Shown: positions 41,897 to 50,201 of the stretch, in pieces
How positions within the stretch are numbered: the stretch's first letter is position 1
Layout of the letters: every line of letters begins with the position of its first letter
Source: Burkholderia aenigmatica
GTDB taxonomy: Bacteria; Pseudomonadota; Gammaproteobacteria; Burkholderiales; Burkholderiaceae
Length of the DNA stretch: 64,000 nt
Direction: 5' to 3'
Assembly: GCF_902499175.1 (NCBI RefSeq)
Contig: NZ_CABVQC010000045.1
Span: 1-64,000 of the forward strand
Translations under genes and position numbers: made by a program
The notes under the pieces: model-generated
The model's database searches: none
The model's input: only the letters and a program-made list of their open reading frames with translations
Told to the model about the DNA's origin: nothing

Positions 41897-42915
41897 GATG
41901 ATTTCTCCTTTCGGTTGAACAAGGTTCGCGCCCATCGCGTCCTTGTTGTGATCCGGCCGGCGGGGGACGGGCTGGCTGCACCGCTTGCGGTCGAAACGCA
42001 GTGGAGAGCCTGGAGGCGAAAAGAATTTGCTGCGCGAGGAAGCCGCGCAGCGGCGGGGAAATTGTTTTCGCCGGACGGTTGCAGCCATGAAGCCCGAGGC
42101 GCAGCCGTGCCCCGCCAGGATTCACAACGAGACAAGGACGCCTTGGGCCGAACCGCTCCGAAAGGAGATGGGGCCGACTCGGCATCCCCGCCCGAAGGCT
42201 TCGCCGGCTCGCCCGCTGACGCGGGCCAGGTCAACCACCCGACGACAGGCGAGAACGCCCCTGCCGCACCTTGCGGCGCCGCTCTTGAGGCGTGGCGTGG
42301 AAGCTCCATAGCGATGCCGGGCGGGTTGTCCGTGAACCTCCTTCGTGACGTGATGGGCAGGCACCGCCAGCGTTGAGGACGGCATGCACCTGCACAACCT
42401 GCCGCAGCAAGCGCCAGCGTGTTCGCCAGCGCCCCGTCCGTCGCGGCGGGGCGCGGGCCGGGCCGATCCGGCGCAGCCGGTTCGGCGGCATCGAGGGGCG
42501 CCAAGCATCGCGCGGCGGGGATAGCCCGCAGGGCTTTCCCCTGGAGGCAAGCGAAGCGCGCAGCGCCGCAGGCGCGAAGGCGTGAGGGATTGAAGCCGAA
42601 TGGGCCGTGACGGCAAAGACGGCACGGGGCGTAGCCCGAAAGCCCGGCGGCGCTGCGCGCCGACACGCCCAGGCCGTTCCAGATTTCCAAGCAGGAAACG
42701 CGGACATGCCTCTGATGAAATGGGCGCGGCTTACGCTGCGGGGTATGCACGCGGCAAGCCGAAAACTGCGGGTGATTCCTGCGCACTGCGGGCGCTTCGG
42801 CTTGCAGGCCCATGCGGGCCTGCCATCGCCGGGCGGGAAGCCCGGTCACGTCAACGCCGCCGCCTGAACTGCCGTGATGGCGGCGGCGTTCCGATTCGGC
42901 TGTGGGCTTGGAACA
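41897..42915. repeat. Long GC-rich non-coding spacer with ICE dispersed repeats
   Basis: No gene is supported in this 1-kb spacer. The block at about 42460-42585 (GGGGCGCCAAGC...GGCGGGGATAGCCCGCAGGG...GGAGGCAAGCGAAGCGCGCAGCGCC) recurs almost unchanged at about 46711-46826. Other parts share short units with the spacers at 46390, 47550 and 49862. Confidence 0.6.
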
Positions 42916-42986
42916 CCGGGCGCGGCCACTGCCGCGCCCGGATTTTGCGTCCACCGCGCCCAGGACGGTACGGCCTGGGCGCGGTG
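42916..42986. terminator. Two tandem strong GC hairpins downstream of the 69-aa gene
   Basis: CCGGGCGCGGC-CACT-GCCGCGCCCGG (42916-42941) and CACCGCGCCCAG...CTGGGCGCGGTG (42952-42963 and 42975-42986) lie just past the stop of the minus-strand 69-aa gene. They are perfect 11- and 12-bp stems and probably stop or slow transcription or protect mRNA ends. Confidence 0.55.
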
Positions 42987-42996
42987 CTGATCGCGG

Positions 42997-43206
42997 TTAT
43001 CCCTTCGTCTCGATGAGCCACCACACGGCACGCGGCAAGGCGCGGCCTGTGATGGGATGAATGTCGGTGAGGTCGGCGCGGGCTGTCCAGCCCGAGGGCG
43101 GACGGTAGCCGCGCACGTCGCCTGCGCCGTGCCAGCGGCGGGCGCGCACAGTGCCGGGGGCGTAGATCGCCGCCATGCGCGGGCGGCGGGTGGTGGTGCG
43201 GGTCAT
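42997..43206 (-). CDS. Small ICE protein of unknown function (69 aa)
   Basis: This 69-aa basic protein (MTRTTTRRPRMAAIYAPGTV, then GYRPPSGWTARADLTDIHP) has a strong ribosome site (AAGGAGAAGC) and is framed by hairpins. I do not recognise a named family, although such a gene is usual downstream of parB in these ICEs. Confidence 0.7.
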   Translation of the reverse strand: MTRTTTRRPRMAAIYAPGTVRARRWHGAGDVRGYRPPSGWTARADLTDIHPITGRALPRAVWWLIETKG

Positions 43207-43227
43207 GGGGGCTTCTCCTTCCAGCGA

Positions 43228-43253
43228 AGCGCCCCGGTCGAGGCCGGGGCGCT
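43228..43253. terminator. Hairpin after parB
   Basis: AGCGCCCCGG-TCGAGG-CCGGGGCGCT is a perfect 10-bp stem between the parB stop and the next gene. It is similar to the hairpin at 41548. Confidence 0.5.
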
Positions 43254-43268
43254 TGCCTTCGGCGCGGG

Positions 43269-45320
43269 TCAAGCGGCCAGCGCCTCGGCGGGTTCATCCG
43301 CCATTGCTTCGGCATCTTCCGGGGCGTCCTGCTCCGGGCCTGCCTCCTGCGCGGCATCCTGCGGGCCTGCGGCCTTGAAGATGGCGGGCATCCAGCCCGT
43401 ACCATCGGCCAGCCGCTCGGCCTCGCTGGCAATGTCGGCCTTCTTGAGCTTCGCCAGCCGGGTGACGGATTCCGGTGCGAACGCGCCCACGGCATCCAGA
43501 ATCACGGCCTTCGGAACGTGCTTGAAGTAGCCTTCTGCGGTCGGCTTCCACCATGCGGCCATGTCGAGGCCCACGGCCTGCGCCAGTTCTGCGCCGGGCT
43601 GGTGCGGCGTGGCGCGAGGCGTCACCACGTCCACCGTGGAGGCCACGCACACGGCCAGCAGCCGCACCAGTTCGTCTTGCGACTTCGCCAGCAGCACGGC
43701 GAGCAGTTCGGCGCTGTCCTCCGGCAAGGCTTCACCTGCCACCTGTTGCAGTTCGCGCAGCGCCACGGCAGCAGGCGATTCCGGCCAGTCCGGGGCCATG
43801 CCTTCCAGCCGGTCTTGCGCCGTGAGGCGCACGCCGAGCGGCAGGCCATCGCCATAGGCGTCGGGCTGCAAGACGGTCTGCACCATGTCATGCACCAGCG
43901 CGGCCAGCGCGACGTGCGGATGCCGTGCGACTTCGATTTGCAGCGCCGCCGTGCGGTGGGCGCTCAATCGCTGCGCCAGCCGGTCGGACAGGCTCGCGGC
44001 CTTGGGCGCGTCGTCGGCGTCCTCGTGCTCGTCGTTGGCGGCTTCGCCTTCGGTGCTGCCGAAACCGCGCCGCAGCTTTTCCAGCGTGCGCAGCGCCTTG
44101 GCCTCGGCTTCGCGCAGCAGGCCGCGATGAATGACGGCCTCGCCGTTGCGGTCGATGGTGACGATGGCACCAGCCACCTCGCGCACCTCGGGCGCATAGC
44201 CTTGTAAGGCGTCCTCCGCGTCTTGCAGTTCCCCGACCACCTGATCGCGCCGCTGTTCCAGCTTCTCGGCCTTGGCCTCGTCCTCGGCGTCGCAGGCTTC
44301 TTCCAGTTCGGCGTCGATCTTTTCGAGGCGGGTTTCCAGCGAGGCGATGCGGCGGGCCTCGCGGGTGGTCGGCTCGCGGCGATGGCGCGGGGCGTTCTGG
44401 AACGCTTGCCGTTCCTCGTAGGCCAGATGCGGCACGGCCTCCACCCATGCCCAACCCTCGCCGCGCACGTCCTCGGCCAGCGTTGCCAGCTTGTCGCGCA
44501 CCAGCGTTTCCAGCACTGCGGTATCGGTGAGGTAGGTTCCGGCATCGCCTTCCGCGAACAGGTCGCGGCGGATGCCGCCGCCTGCCTGCCGGTAGGTGTC
44601 CAGCCCGACGAAGCGCACCAGCGCGTGCGTGGCGTCGATTTCGCGCTCGGTCAGGCGCTCGCGCAGCTTGGACGGGCTGCGCTGCCATTCCGGCGCACCA
44701 TAGAACGCGGCTTCCTGCGCGGCGTGGTCATCGGTGATGGTCAGGGCCATCAACTGTTCCAGCGTCACGCCACCGGCCCGGTAGTCGGCCATGAGACGCG
44801 GCGAGACGTTCGCCAGCTTCAAGCGGCGCTGCACCACCAGCGGGGACACGCCGAAGTCGGCGGCAATGTCCTCGACGGGCCGGCCTTCCTTGACCAGCGC
44901 GGCGAAGGCCGCGAACTGGTCGGCGGGGTGCATGTTCTCGCGCTGCACGTTCTCCGCGAGGCTGACGGTGCGGGCGGACGCATCGGCCACCAGCAGGCAC
45001 GGCACTTCGTAGTCAGTGGGGATGCGCTTCTTCTTCGCCAGCAGCTTCAAGGCGGTCAGGCGGCGGTCGCCTGCCACCACCTCGTAAGCCTCGCCATCGG
45101 CGGATGCAATCACGATCAGGTTTTGCAGCAGGCCGATGCGGGCAATGCTCGCGGCCAGCTCGGGGATGGACTGGCGCGGGGTCGTGCGGACGTTGCGCTT
45201 GGAGCGGCGCGGCAACAGTTGCGACAGCGGAACCAAGATCAGGTTCTTGGTCGGATCGGCCACTTCCAGCGGTGCGGCGGCTTCGATGGCGACGGTTTCG
45301 GTTTTGAGTACAGCGTTCAT
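43269..45320 (-). CDS. parB: Large ParB/RepB/Spo0J-type nuclease-domain protein
   Basis: This 683-aa protein has a ParB N-terminal domain (LPRRSKRNVRTTPRQ, YEVVAGDRRLTALKLL, SLAENVQRENMHPADQ) and a helix-turn-helix (VEDIAADFGVSPLVVQRRLKL), then a long coiled and acidic C-terminal half not found in plasmid ParB (about 330 aa). This large form is typical of Tn4371-family ICEs. It may process or condense DNA rather than act with the distant ParA. The start has CAAGGAG upstream. Confidence 0.93.
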   Translation of the reverse strand: MNAVLKTETVAIEAAAPLEVADPTKNLILVPLSQLLPRRSKRNVRTTPRQSIPELAASIARIGLLQNLIVIASADGEAYEVVAGDRRLTALKLLAKKKRIPTDYEVPCLLVADASARTVSLAENVQRENMHPADQFAAFAALVKEGRPVEDIAADFGVSPLVVQRRLKLANVSPRLMADYRAGGVTLEQLMALTITDDHAAQEAAFYGAPEWQRSPSKLRERLTEREIDATHALVRFVGLDTYRQAGGGIRRDLFAEGDAGTYLTDTAVLETLVRDKLATLAEDVRGEGWAWVEAVPHLAYEERQAFQNAPRHRREPTTREARRIASLETRLEKIDAELEEACDAEDEAKAEKLEQRRDQVVGELQDAEDALQGYAPEVREVAGAIVTIDRNGEAVIHRGLLREAEAKALRTLEKLRRGFGSTEGEAANDEHEDADDAPKAASLSDRLAQRLSAHRTAALQIEVARHPHVALAALVHDMVQTVLQPDAYGDGLPLGVRLTAQDRLEGMAPDWPESPAAVALRELQQVAGEALPEDSAELLAVLLAKSQDELVRLLAVCVASTVDVVTPRATPHQPGAELAQAVGLDMAAWWKPTAEGYFKHVPKAVILDAVGAFAPESVTRLAKLKKADIASEAERLADGTGWMPAIFKAAGPQDAAQEAGPEQDAPEDAEAMADEPAEALAA

Positions 45321-45398
45321 GGTGATAACTCCTTGCGGTTGGGATGCAGCAGCGAGAGAAGCGGCAAGGGCTGCTGCCTGCCCCTGCCGCGTGGGGAT

Positions 45399-46223
45399 TC
45401 AGGCTTTCAACTGGCGCAGGCCATCGGCCAGCAGCCACAGGGCGCGATTGAGGCGCACGCTTTGGTCGATGCCCTGCACGGGCCGGGTGGTCTGGCGGCG
45501 GCCATTCGCGGCGCGGGCGGACAGGCCGCCTTTGGTCAAGTTCTCCTGCGTGCGGTTGAACACGCTCCACAGGTCGCGGCGGTCGTCGTCGTGGCGGCGT
45601 GGCATCAGGATTTGCGATTCCGTGATGGGCGCGGGCTTGTCCTCGTCGTACTTCAACGCCAGCGCAGCGCGGGCGAACACTTCGGATTCCCCGGCGTCGA
45701 GCGTGATGGCGCGCATGGCATCGCGCGATTCCTGCGCCCGGTCGAAGCCGTGCAGGACTTCGTAAGCGCCTTCGATGACGTGCCCGGCTACGTCGCCCTT
45801 GTGCGGCACGCGCACGTCGGCCACGGTGTCGCCGCAGACAAGGCCATTGCTGCAAACGAAGCGGAACATCCCGGCCAGCATCTGATAGCTGCTGGTGCCG
45901 TCATGGGAGTTCAGCAGGATGATTTCGTTGGCCTCGCGGCCGTTGATCTGGCTGGCGTGGCGCAGCCGGATCATGTGCTTGGTGTAGTCGCGGCGGTCGT
46001 CGTGGCGCACGCGGGTTTGCGTCACCATGAAAGGCTCGAAGCCTTCCCCGCGCAGTTCTTGCAGCACGGTCGCGGTGGGGATGTAGCTGTACCGCTCAGA
46101 GCGGCTTTCGTGCGGGGCGTCCGCGAAGATGGACGGGGCCACGGCCCGGATTTGGTCGTCGGACAAGGGACGTTCCGAACGCAGCACCGGGGAACGGGAA
46201 GCGAAGCGGGATGCGAGTTGCAT
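45399..46223 (-). CDS. DUF932 protein
   Basis: This 274-aa DUF932 protein (phage/plasmid-related) contains the recognisable core FMVTQTRVRHDDRRDYTKHM, SHDGTSSYQMLAGMFRFVCSNG and the VIEGAYEVL segment. The function is unknown; it lies upstream of parB in its transcription direction, as in related ICEs. Confidence 0.88.
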   Translation of the reverse strand: MQLASRFASRSPVLRSERPLSDDQIRAVAPSIFADAPHESRSERYSYIPTATVLQELRGEGFEPFMVTQTRVRHDDRRDYTKHMIRLRHASQINGREANEIILLNSHDGTSSYQMLAGMFRFVCSNGLVCGDTVADVRVPHKGDVAGHVIEGAYEVLHGFDRAQESRDAMRAITLDAGESEVFARAALALKYDEDKPAPITESQILMPRRHDDDRRDLWSVFNRTQENLTKGGLSARAANGRRQTTRPVQGIDQSVRLNRALWLLADGLRQLKA

Positions 46224-46389
46224 GGCATTTCTCCTGACAAAGAAAAAAGGGGTTGCTGTTCACCGCACACCGGATTCCTAGATTCGGAAGCCCAGCCTTT
46301 CGGCGGTTCGGTGCGGTCGGCACGAGGAACCCGGTTGGCCCTGTTGCCACCGTCTTTCCTGAGTTCATCGCCCGCGACGGTCAGGAGCG

Positions 46390-46838
46390 CCTTGACGGCA
46401 CACGGCCGCGGGCGATGAAGTCAGGGGAGACGGTTGGACATGGCAACGGCCCCTCAGCACGCCGACAGCACGGCAAGCGAAGCGCGCAGGCCCGGATCTA
46501 GGAATCCGGGCCGGAGGCGTCAGCCGAGCGGAGCGAGGGAACGATGGAAGCCCGTCAGGGGCGAGACGCCGCAGGCGGCTCGATGCGCTACGCGCACGAC
46601 AGCGCGACCGGCCATGTTTCTTGGCCGGGGACGCACGGACTCCAAGGCTCGATGTACAAGCTCATGCGCCAGTCATCGGGAAACAGGTTCGACAGCGGCT
46701 GCTGCGGTCTGGCCGATCCGGCGCAGCCGGATCGGCGGCCTTTGAGGGGCGCCAAGCTCCGCGCGGCGGGGATAGCCCGCAGGGCTTTCCCCTGGAGGCA
46801 AGCGCAGCGCGCAGCGCCCCGTCAGGGGCACTTAGGCA
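46390..46838. repeat. Spacer with two units of the ICE repeat family
   Basis: About 46473-46605 (GGCAAGCGAAGCGCGCAGGCC...CCGGGCCGGAGGCGTCAG...GATGGAAGCCCGTCAGGGGCGAGAC...GACAGCGCGAC) matches 50050-50162. About 46711-46826 matches 42460-42585. No gene is supported. Confidence 0.65.
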
Positions 46839-47117
46839 TCACGCCGAGTCGTCAGGACGCAGGCTGGATTCCGCAACCGGCATCCAAGGCGAAGTCGAGT
46901 TCAGGTAGTAGCGCCTGCCACGCGCATACAGCCCCGAAGGCTCGGTAGGCTGGTAGAACCCGGTGACGCGGCGCCGGAACTGCGCGCCAAACTCGTTGGT
47001 GTAGATCACCGCGTCGCCGATCTTGAAGCGCAAGGGCTGACCGTTCTCCGGCGCGAACGGCTTGAGCGCATCGTGTTGCGCCGTGATTTCGATGATGTAG
47101 TCGTGATGGCTGCTCAT
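46839..47117 (-). CDS. ICE conserved hypothetical protein (92 aa)
   Basis: This 92-aa protein (MSSHHDYIIEITAQHDALK, RFKIGDAVIYTNEFGAQFRRRVTGFY) has a ribosome site (CAGGAGATCAATGCC) and lies in the core order. The compact beta-rich pattern could be a small SH3-like fold. I do not recognise a functional family. Confidence 0.75.
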   Translation of the reverse strand: MSSHHDYIIEITAQHDALKPFAPENGQPLRFKIGDAVIYTNEFGAQFRRRVTGFYQPTEPSGLYARGRRYYLNSTSPWMPVAESSLRPDDSA

Positions 47118-47182
47118 GGCATTGATCTCCTGCGAAGGTTGGGAAAGCGCAAGGAGCGCCTTGCGGCGCTCCAAGGGCTGGT

Positions 47183-47533
47183 TCAGACGACGACACGCCC
47201 GACCAACCGGGCATCGCGCGCGTAGGCGCTCAACCGCTTCTCGGCGCGGAAAGACAGGTCGCGCTCGATCGGCAGGCCCAGCCTGCCGCGCACGGTCGCC
47301 AGCTCGCCCAGGCTGACCCAGCCGATTTCCGGCATCCCCAGGCCCAGGTCGCAAAGACCAAAGGCGTGGTCGTGGTCATCGGGATCAATCTCGGTCAGCA
47401 GCCAGGTCGCGCCGGCATCCGGCGTGAACAGCTTGACGACGGGTGCCGGATCGAAGTCCGGGTTCTCCAAGGATTCGCGGCCGTTGGCCAGCAGCACGAT
47501 GCGCTGCTCGTCAGTGATGAGTGCGTTGTTCAT
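47183..47533 (-). CDS. DUF2958 protein (copy 2)
   Basis: This 116-aa paralogue of the 40622 gene has EQRIVLLANGRESLE, PVVKLFTPDAGATWLLTEIDP and LCDLGLGMPEIGWVSLGEL. The ribosome site is CAGGAGTTCACC. Having two copies of equal length in one ICE suggests non-redundant roles. Confidence 0.88.
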   Translation of the reverse strand: MNNALITDEQRIVLLANGRESLENPDFDPAPVVKLFTPDAGATWLLTEIDPDDHDHAFGLCDLGLGMPEIGWVSLGELATVRGRLGLPIERDLSFRAEKRLSAYARDARLVGRVVV

Positions 47534-47549
47534 GGTGAACTCCTGAAAG

Positions 47550-47790
47550 GTTGCCGGGCGGAATTGCCCGACCCTTCCGGGGCACGGCGCAGCGCAAGCA
47601 GTCAGGGGTCAACGACGGCCGCCAGGACGCAAGCGCCATCGGCGCGCAGCCCTTGACGGCGAGAACGCCGTGGCACGATGAAGGGGACAGCAAGACCGCC
47701 TCCCTCGCACCTCCACGCACGCGGTTTTTGGCAAGCGAAGCGCGCAGGCCCGAATAGCAATCCGGGCCGGAGGCATCAGCGATGTGAAAG
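47550..47790. repeat. ICE repeat-family spacer upstream of DUF2958 copy 2
   Basis: The run GGAATTGCCCG, GCGCAGC..AGTCAGGGGTC, GACGGCCGCCAGGACGCAAGCG, GGCGAGAACGCCGTG, CAGCAAGACCGCC, CACGCACGCGG, TTTTTGGCAAGCGAAGCGCGCAGG occurs in the same order at 49862-50070. Both copies sit just upstream of a minus-strand gene start. Confidence 0.75.
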
Positions 47791-47801
47791 GCGGGCAGTT
47801 C

Positions 47802-49106
47802 TTAAATGCGCGCCCAGTCCCGGTGCAGATCGTCAACGATCATGGGATGACGGTGCCCGCCTCGGTCTGCTTGTTCGCGCAAGTGAGGATGATCTGGCGG
47901 TAGATGATCGTGGGCGATGTCGGAAGAATCACTAGCGGGCCAGAGCCACAGCGCCAGTCCCACTCCGACAAGACCAATCAGCGACATGATGATGAAGGTC
48001 GATTGCAGCCCAAAGGCAGCGCCGAAGCGACCGGCCAAGGGATAGCAAATGAGCCAACACGCATGGGACAGGGCGAATTGCGCGGCAAAGACCGCGGGGC
48101 GATCCTCGGGATGAGCGGAGCGGCGCAACAGCCGGCCGGAAGGTGTTTGCGCCACGCTGTAGCCGAAGCCGACCACCAACCAGATCACCACCAGAACGGC
48201 ATAGGTCGGAATCATTGCCCCGGCTGCCGTTCCCACAACCAGCATCGTCGCTCCCGCAATCATGACAGGTCGATCAGCAATCTTGTCGAGCAGGCGAGGC
48301 AGCGCGAAGGCCGCAACCATCGACCCGCCTCCGAAGGCCGCCAGCGCCCACGCTACCTCGGATTCGCCCAGGCCAAAGCGTGCCTTCACGATGACCACCG
48401 TGTTCACGATCACCATTGACCCCGCTGCTGCCACAGCGAGGCTGATCGCCAGCAGACCCCGAAGGCGCGGCGTGGCGAGGTAAATGCGCGTGCCCCGCGT
48501 AGTACGATCCCATATGCCACGACACGGGCCGGGAACGGTTGTGGGAAGCCTCACGCTGACCACAAGCGCGGCTGACACGAGGAAGCCGAGAACCGTTCCG
48601 GCAAACAGGTTGTGGAAGCTGATGACCGTCAGTAGCGCGGCGGCCAGCATCGGGGAAATCAGGCTTTCCAAATCGTAGGCCAGCCGGGAAAGCGACAGTG
48701 CTTTCGTGTACTCGTCTTCGTCGGGAAGGATGTCCGGGATAGTGGCTTGAAAGGTCGGCGTGAAGCCTGCGGACGCCGCCTGCAAGACGAAGATCAGCAG
48801 ATAGATTTGCCAGATTTCGCTGACAAAGGGCAGGCAGAGCGCAACGGATGCTCGTACTAGGTCAAGGGCAACGAGCAACGACCGTCGCGGCAGCCGGTCG
48901 GCGAACGCCTGCGCGACCGGGGCGACTCCGACATAGGCCAGCATCTTGATTGCGAGTGCCGTCCCGAGTACCGCGCCGGCATTCGCCCCGGCCAGATCGT
49001 AGGCAAGCAGGCCAAGGGCCACCGTCATCAGGCCGGTGCCGACAAGCGCAATCACCTGAGCGGCGAACAGGTGACGATAGGTACGGTTCTTCAGGACGGA
49101 GAGCAT
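47802..49106 (-). CDS. nreB: NreB-like MFS nickel/cobalt exporter
   Basis: This 434-aa major-facilitator protein has about 12 membrane segments and a His-rich cytosolic tail (IAHDHLPPDHPHLREQADR then GGHRHP and DLHRDW), the hallmark of NreB of the Achromobacter nre locus. It exports Ni(II) and possibly Co(II). It follows its repressor gene by 9 bp. The cassette is inserted between two repeat-bearing spacers of the ICE core. Confidence 0.88.
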   Translation of the reverse strand: MLSVLKNRTYRHLFAAQVIALVGTGLMTVALGLLAYDLAGANAGAVLGTALAIKMLAYVGVAPVAQAFADRLPRRSLLVALDLVRASVALCLPFVSEIWQIYLLIFVLQAASAGFTPTFQATIPDILPDEDEYTKALSLSRLAYDLESLISPMLAAALLTVISFHNLFAGTVLGFLVSAALVVSVRLPTTVPGPCRGIWDRTTRGTRIYLATPRLRGLLAISLAVAAAGSMVIVNTVVIVKARFGLGESEVAWALAAFGGGSMVAAFALPRLLDKIADRPVMIAGATMLVVGTAAGAMIPTYAVLVVIWLVVGFGYSVAQTPSGRLLRRSAHPEDRPAVFAAQFALSHACWLICYPLAGRFGAAFGLQSTFIIMSLIGLVGVGLALWLWPASDSSDIAHDHLPPDHPHLREQADRGGHRHPMIVDDLHRDWARI

Positions 49107-49115
49107 CGGCGGGCC

Positions 49116-49373
49116 TCAGAGCAGTTTGGTCAGTGCCTTCATTTCGGTCAAAACGGAGTCTTCGTCATGGGCCAGGCAATGGTCGATGTGGTCGTGGATC
49201 AGGACGCGCTTTGCGGCCGTCACCGCGCTTTCCACCGCCGCGAGCTGGCGGGCGATGTCGAGACAGGATTCGCCACTTTCGATCATCCCTATGACGTGCC
49301 GAAGATGACCATCGGCGCGTTTCAGCCGCTTCACGAGATCGGGATGGGTTGAGTGCTTGTGTGTCGCGTTCAT
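49116..49373 (-). CDS. nreA: RcnR/CsoR-family metal-sensing repressor (NreA-like)
   Basis: This 85-aa DUF156 protein has the expected metal-ligand pattern with an N-terminal His-rich start (MNATHKHSTHPDLVKRLKR), RADGHLRHVIGM, SCLDIARQL with Cys, and LIHDHIDHC. Nickel/cobalt sensing is likely from the HxxxH ligands and the adjacent nreB. The promoter carries a matching G-tract operator 11 bp upstream. Confidence 0.9.
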   Translation of the reverse strand: MNATHKHSTHPDLVKRLKRADGHLRHVIGMIESGESCLDIARQLAAVESAVTAAKRVLIHDHIDHCLAHDEDSVLTEMKALTKLL

Positions 49374-49383
49374 GTGGCAATTG

Positions 49384-49402
49384 TATCCCCCCTGGGGGGA
49401 TA
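49384..49402 (-). promoter_or_regulatory. RcnR-type operator upstream of nreA-nreB
   Basis: TATCCCCCC-T-GGGGGGATA is a perfect 9-bp inverted repeat directly upstream of the repressor start. It has the C/G-tract flanked by AT ends typical of RcnR/CsoR-like operators, so autoregulation of the operon is likely. Confidence 0.82.
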
Positions 49403-49456
49403 TGAAAAAGTGCGCCGCCCGCGAAGGAGCGACGCACCGAAGGCCGCACGACGCAA

Positions 49457-49849
49457 TCAGCCCGCCGCCGGCGCTGTCATCGACTGCAACTGCTCGATCA
49501 CGCCAGGCTCAACGAACACGCAAGCCTGCTCGTCCGCGATCGGCACGTTGAACACCTGCGCGAACACCGTGCGCCGCAGATGGGCCAGCCGGCCCGTCCG
49601 GTATGCCTGCTCGGGCTTCATGCGCCCGCCAGCCTGCGACCCGCTGCGCTGCGGATCGCATTCGACCAGCGCGACAAAGCCATCGTCGGCCAGCTTCTGA
49701 TGCTCGGGGCACAGGCCCCAGCCGGTCGCCGTGTGGCGCTCCATGCTCGCGCGCAGGCGCTTGTCCAGCAGGATCGCGCCGGTGTCGAACGCCGTGCCGC
49801 AGACCAGGCAAACGTGCTGTTCGAGGGAAACGTGTGATTTGTCGTTCAT
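49457..49849 (-). CDS. ICE conserved hypothetical protein with zinc-ribbon-like Cys pairs
   Basis: This 130-aa protein has CLVCGTAFDTGAILLDKRL and later GLCPEHQKLADDGFVALVE, a possible zinc-binding set. It then has a hydrophobic C-terminal part (VFNVPIADEQACVFVEPGV). The ATG at 49849 is chosen over longer frames. The function is unknown; it follows a long repeat-bearing spacer. Confidence 0.78.
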   Translation of the reverse strand: MNDKSHVSLEQHVCLVCGTAFDTGAILLDKRLRASMERHTATGWGLCPEHQKLADDGFVALVECDPQRSGSQAGGRMKPEQAYRTGRLAHLRRTVFAQVFNVPIADEQACVFVEPGVIEQLQSMTAPAAG

Positions 49850-49861
49850 GACGGTTCTCCG

Positions 49862-50180
49862 GTTGCAAGGGCGGAATTGCCCGGAACCGTCGCCCTCACG
49901 GCGCAGCGCAGCAGTCAGGGGTCGCAGACGGCCGCCAGGACGCAAGCGCGCAAGGCGCGCGCAGCCCTTGCACGGCGAGAACGCCGTGATACGGTGAAGG
50001 GACACAGCAAGACCGCCCCCTCACACCACCCCACGCACGCGGGTTTTTGGCAAGCGAAGCGCGCAGGCGCGGATCAGCGAGCCGGGCCGGAGGCGTCAGT
50101 GATGGAAGCCCGACAGGGGCGAGACTCGCGCAGCGAGGCTCGATGCGCAGCACGACAGCGCGACGGCGGTACGCCGGGAC
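49862..50180. repeat. ICE repeat-family spacer upstream of the 130-aa gene
   Basis: This spacer combines the unit also present at 47550-47755 with the unit present at 46473-46605, in one continuous run. It contains no supported gene. Confidence 0.75.
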
Positions 50181-50201
50181 GCCCGACTGCTTGGGACAGG
50201 A

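Noticed and set aside
44223..46418. 731-codon plus-strand open frame opposite parB and DUF932
   Set aside because: It is antisense to two supported genes and without recognisable domains.
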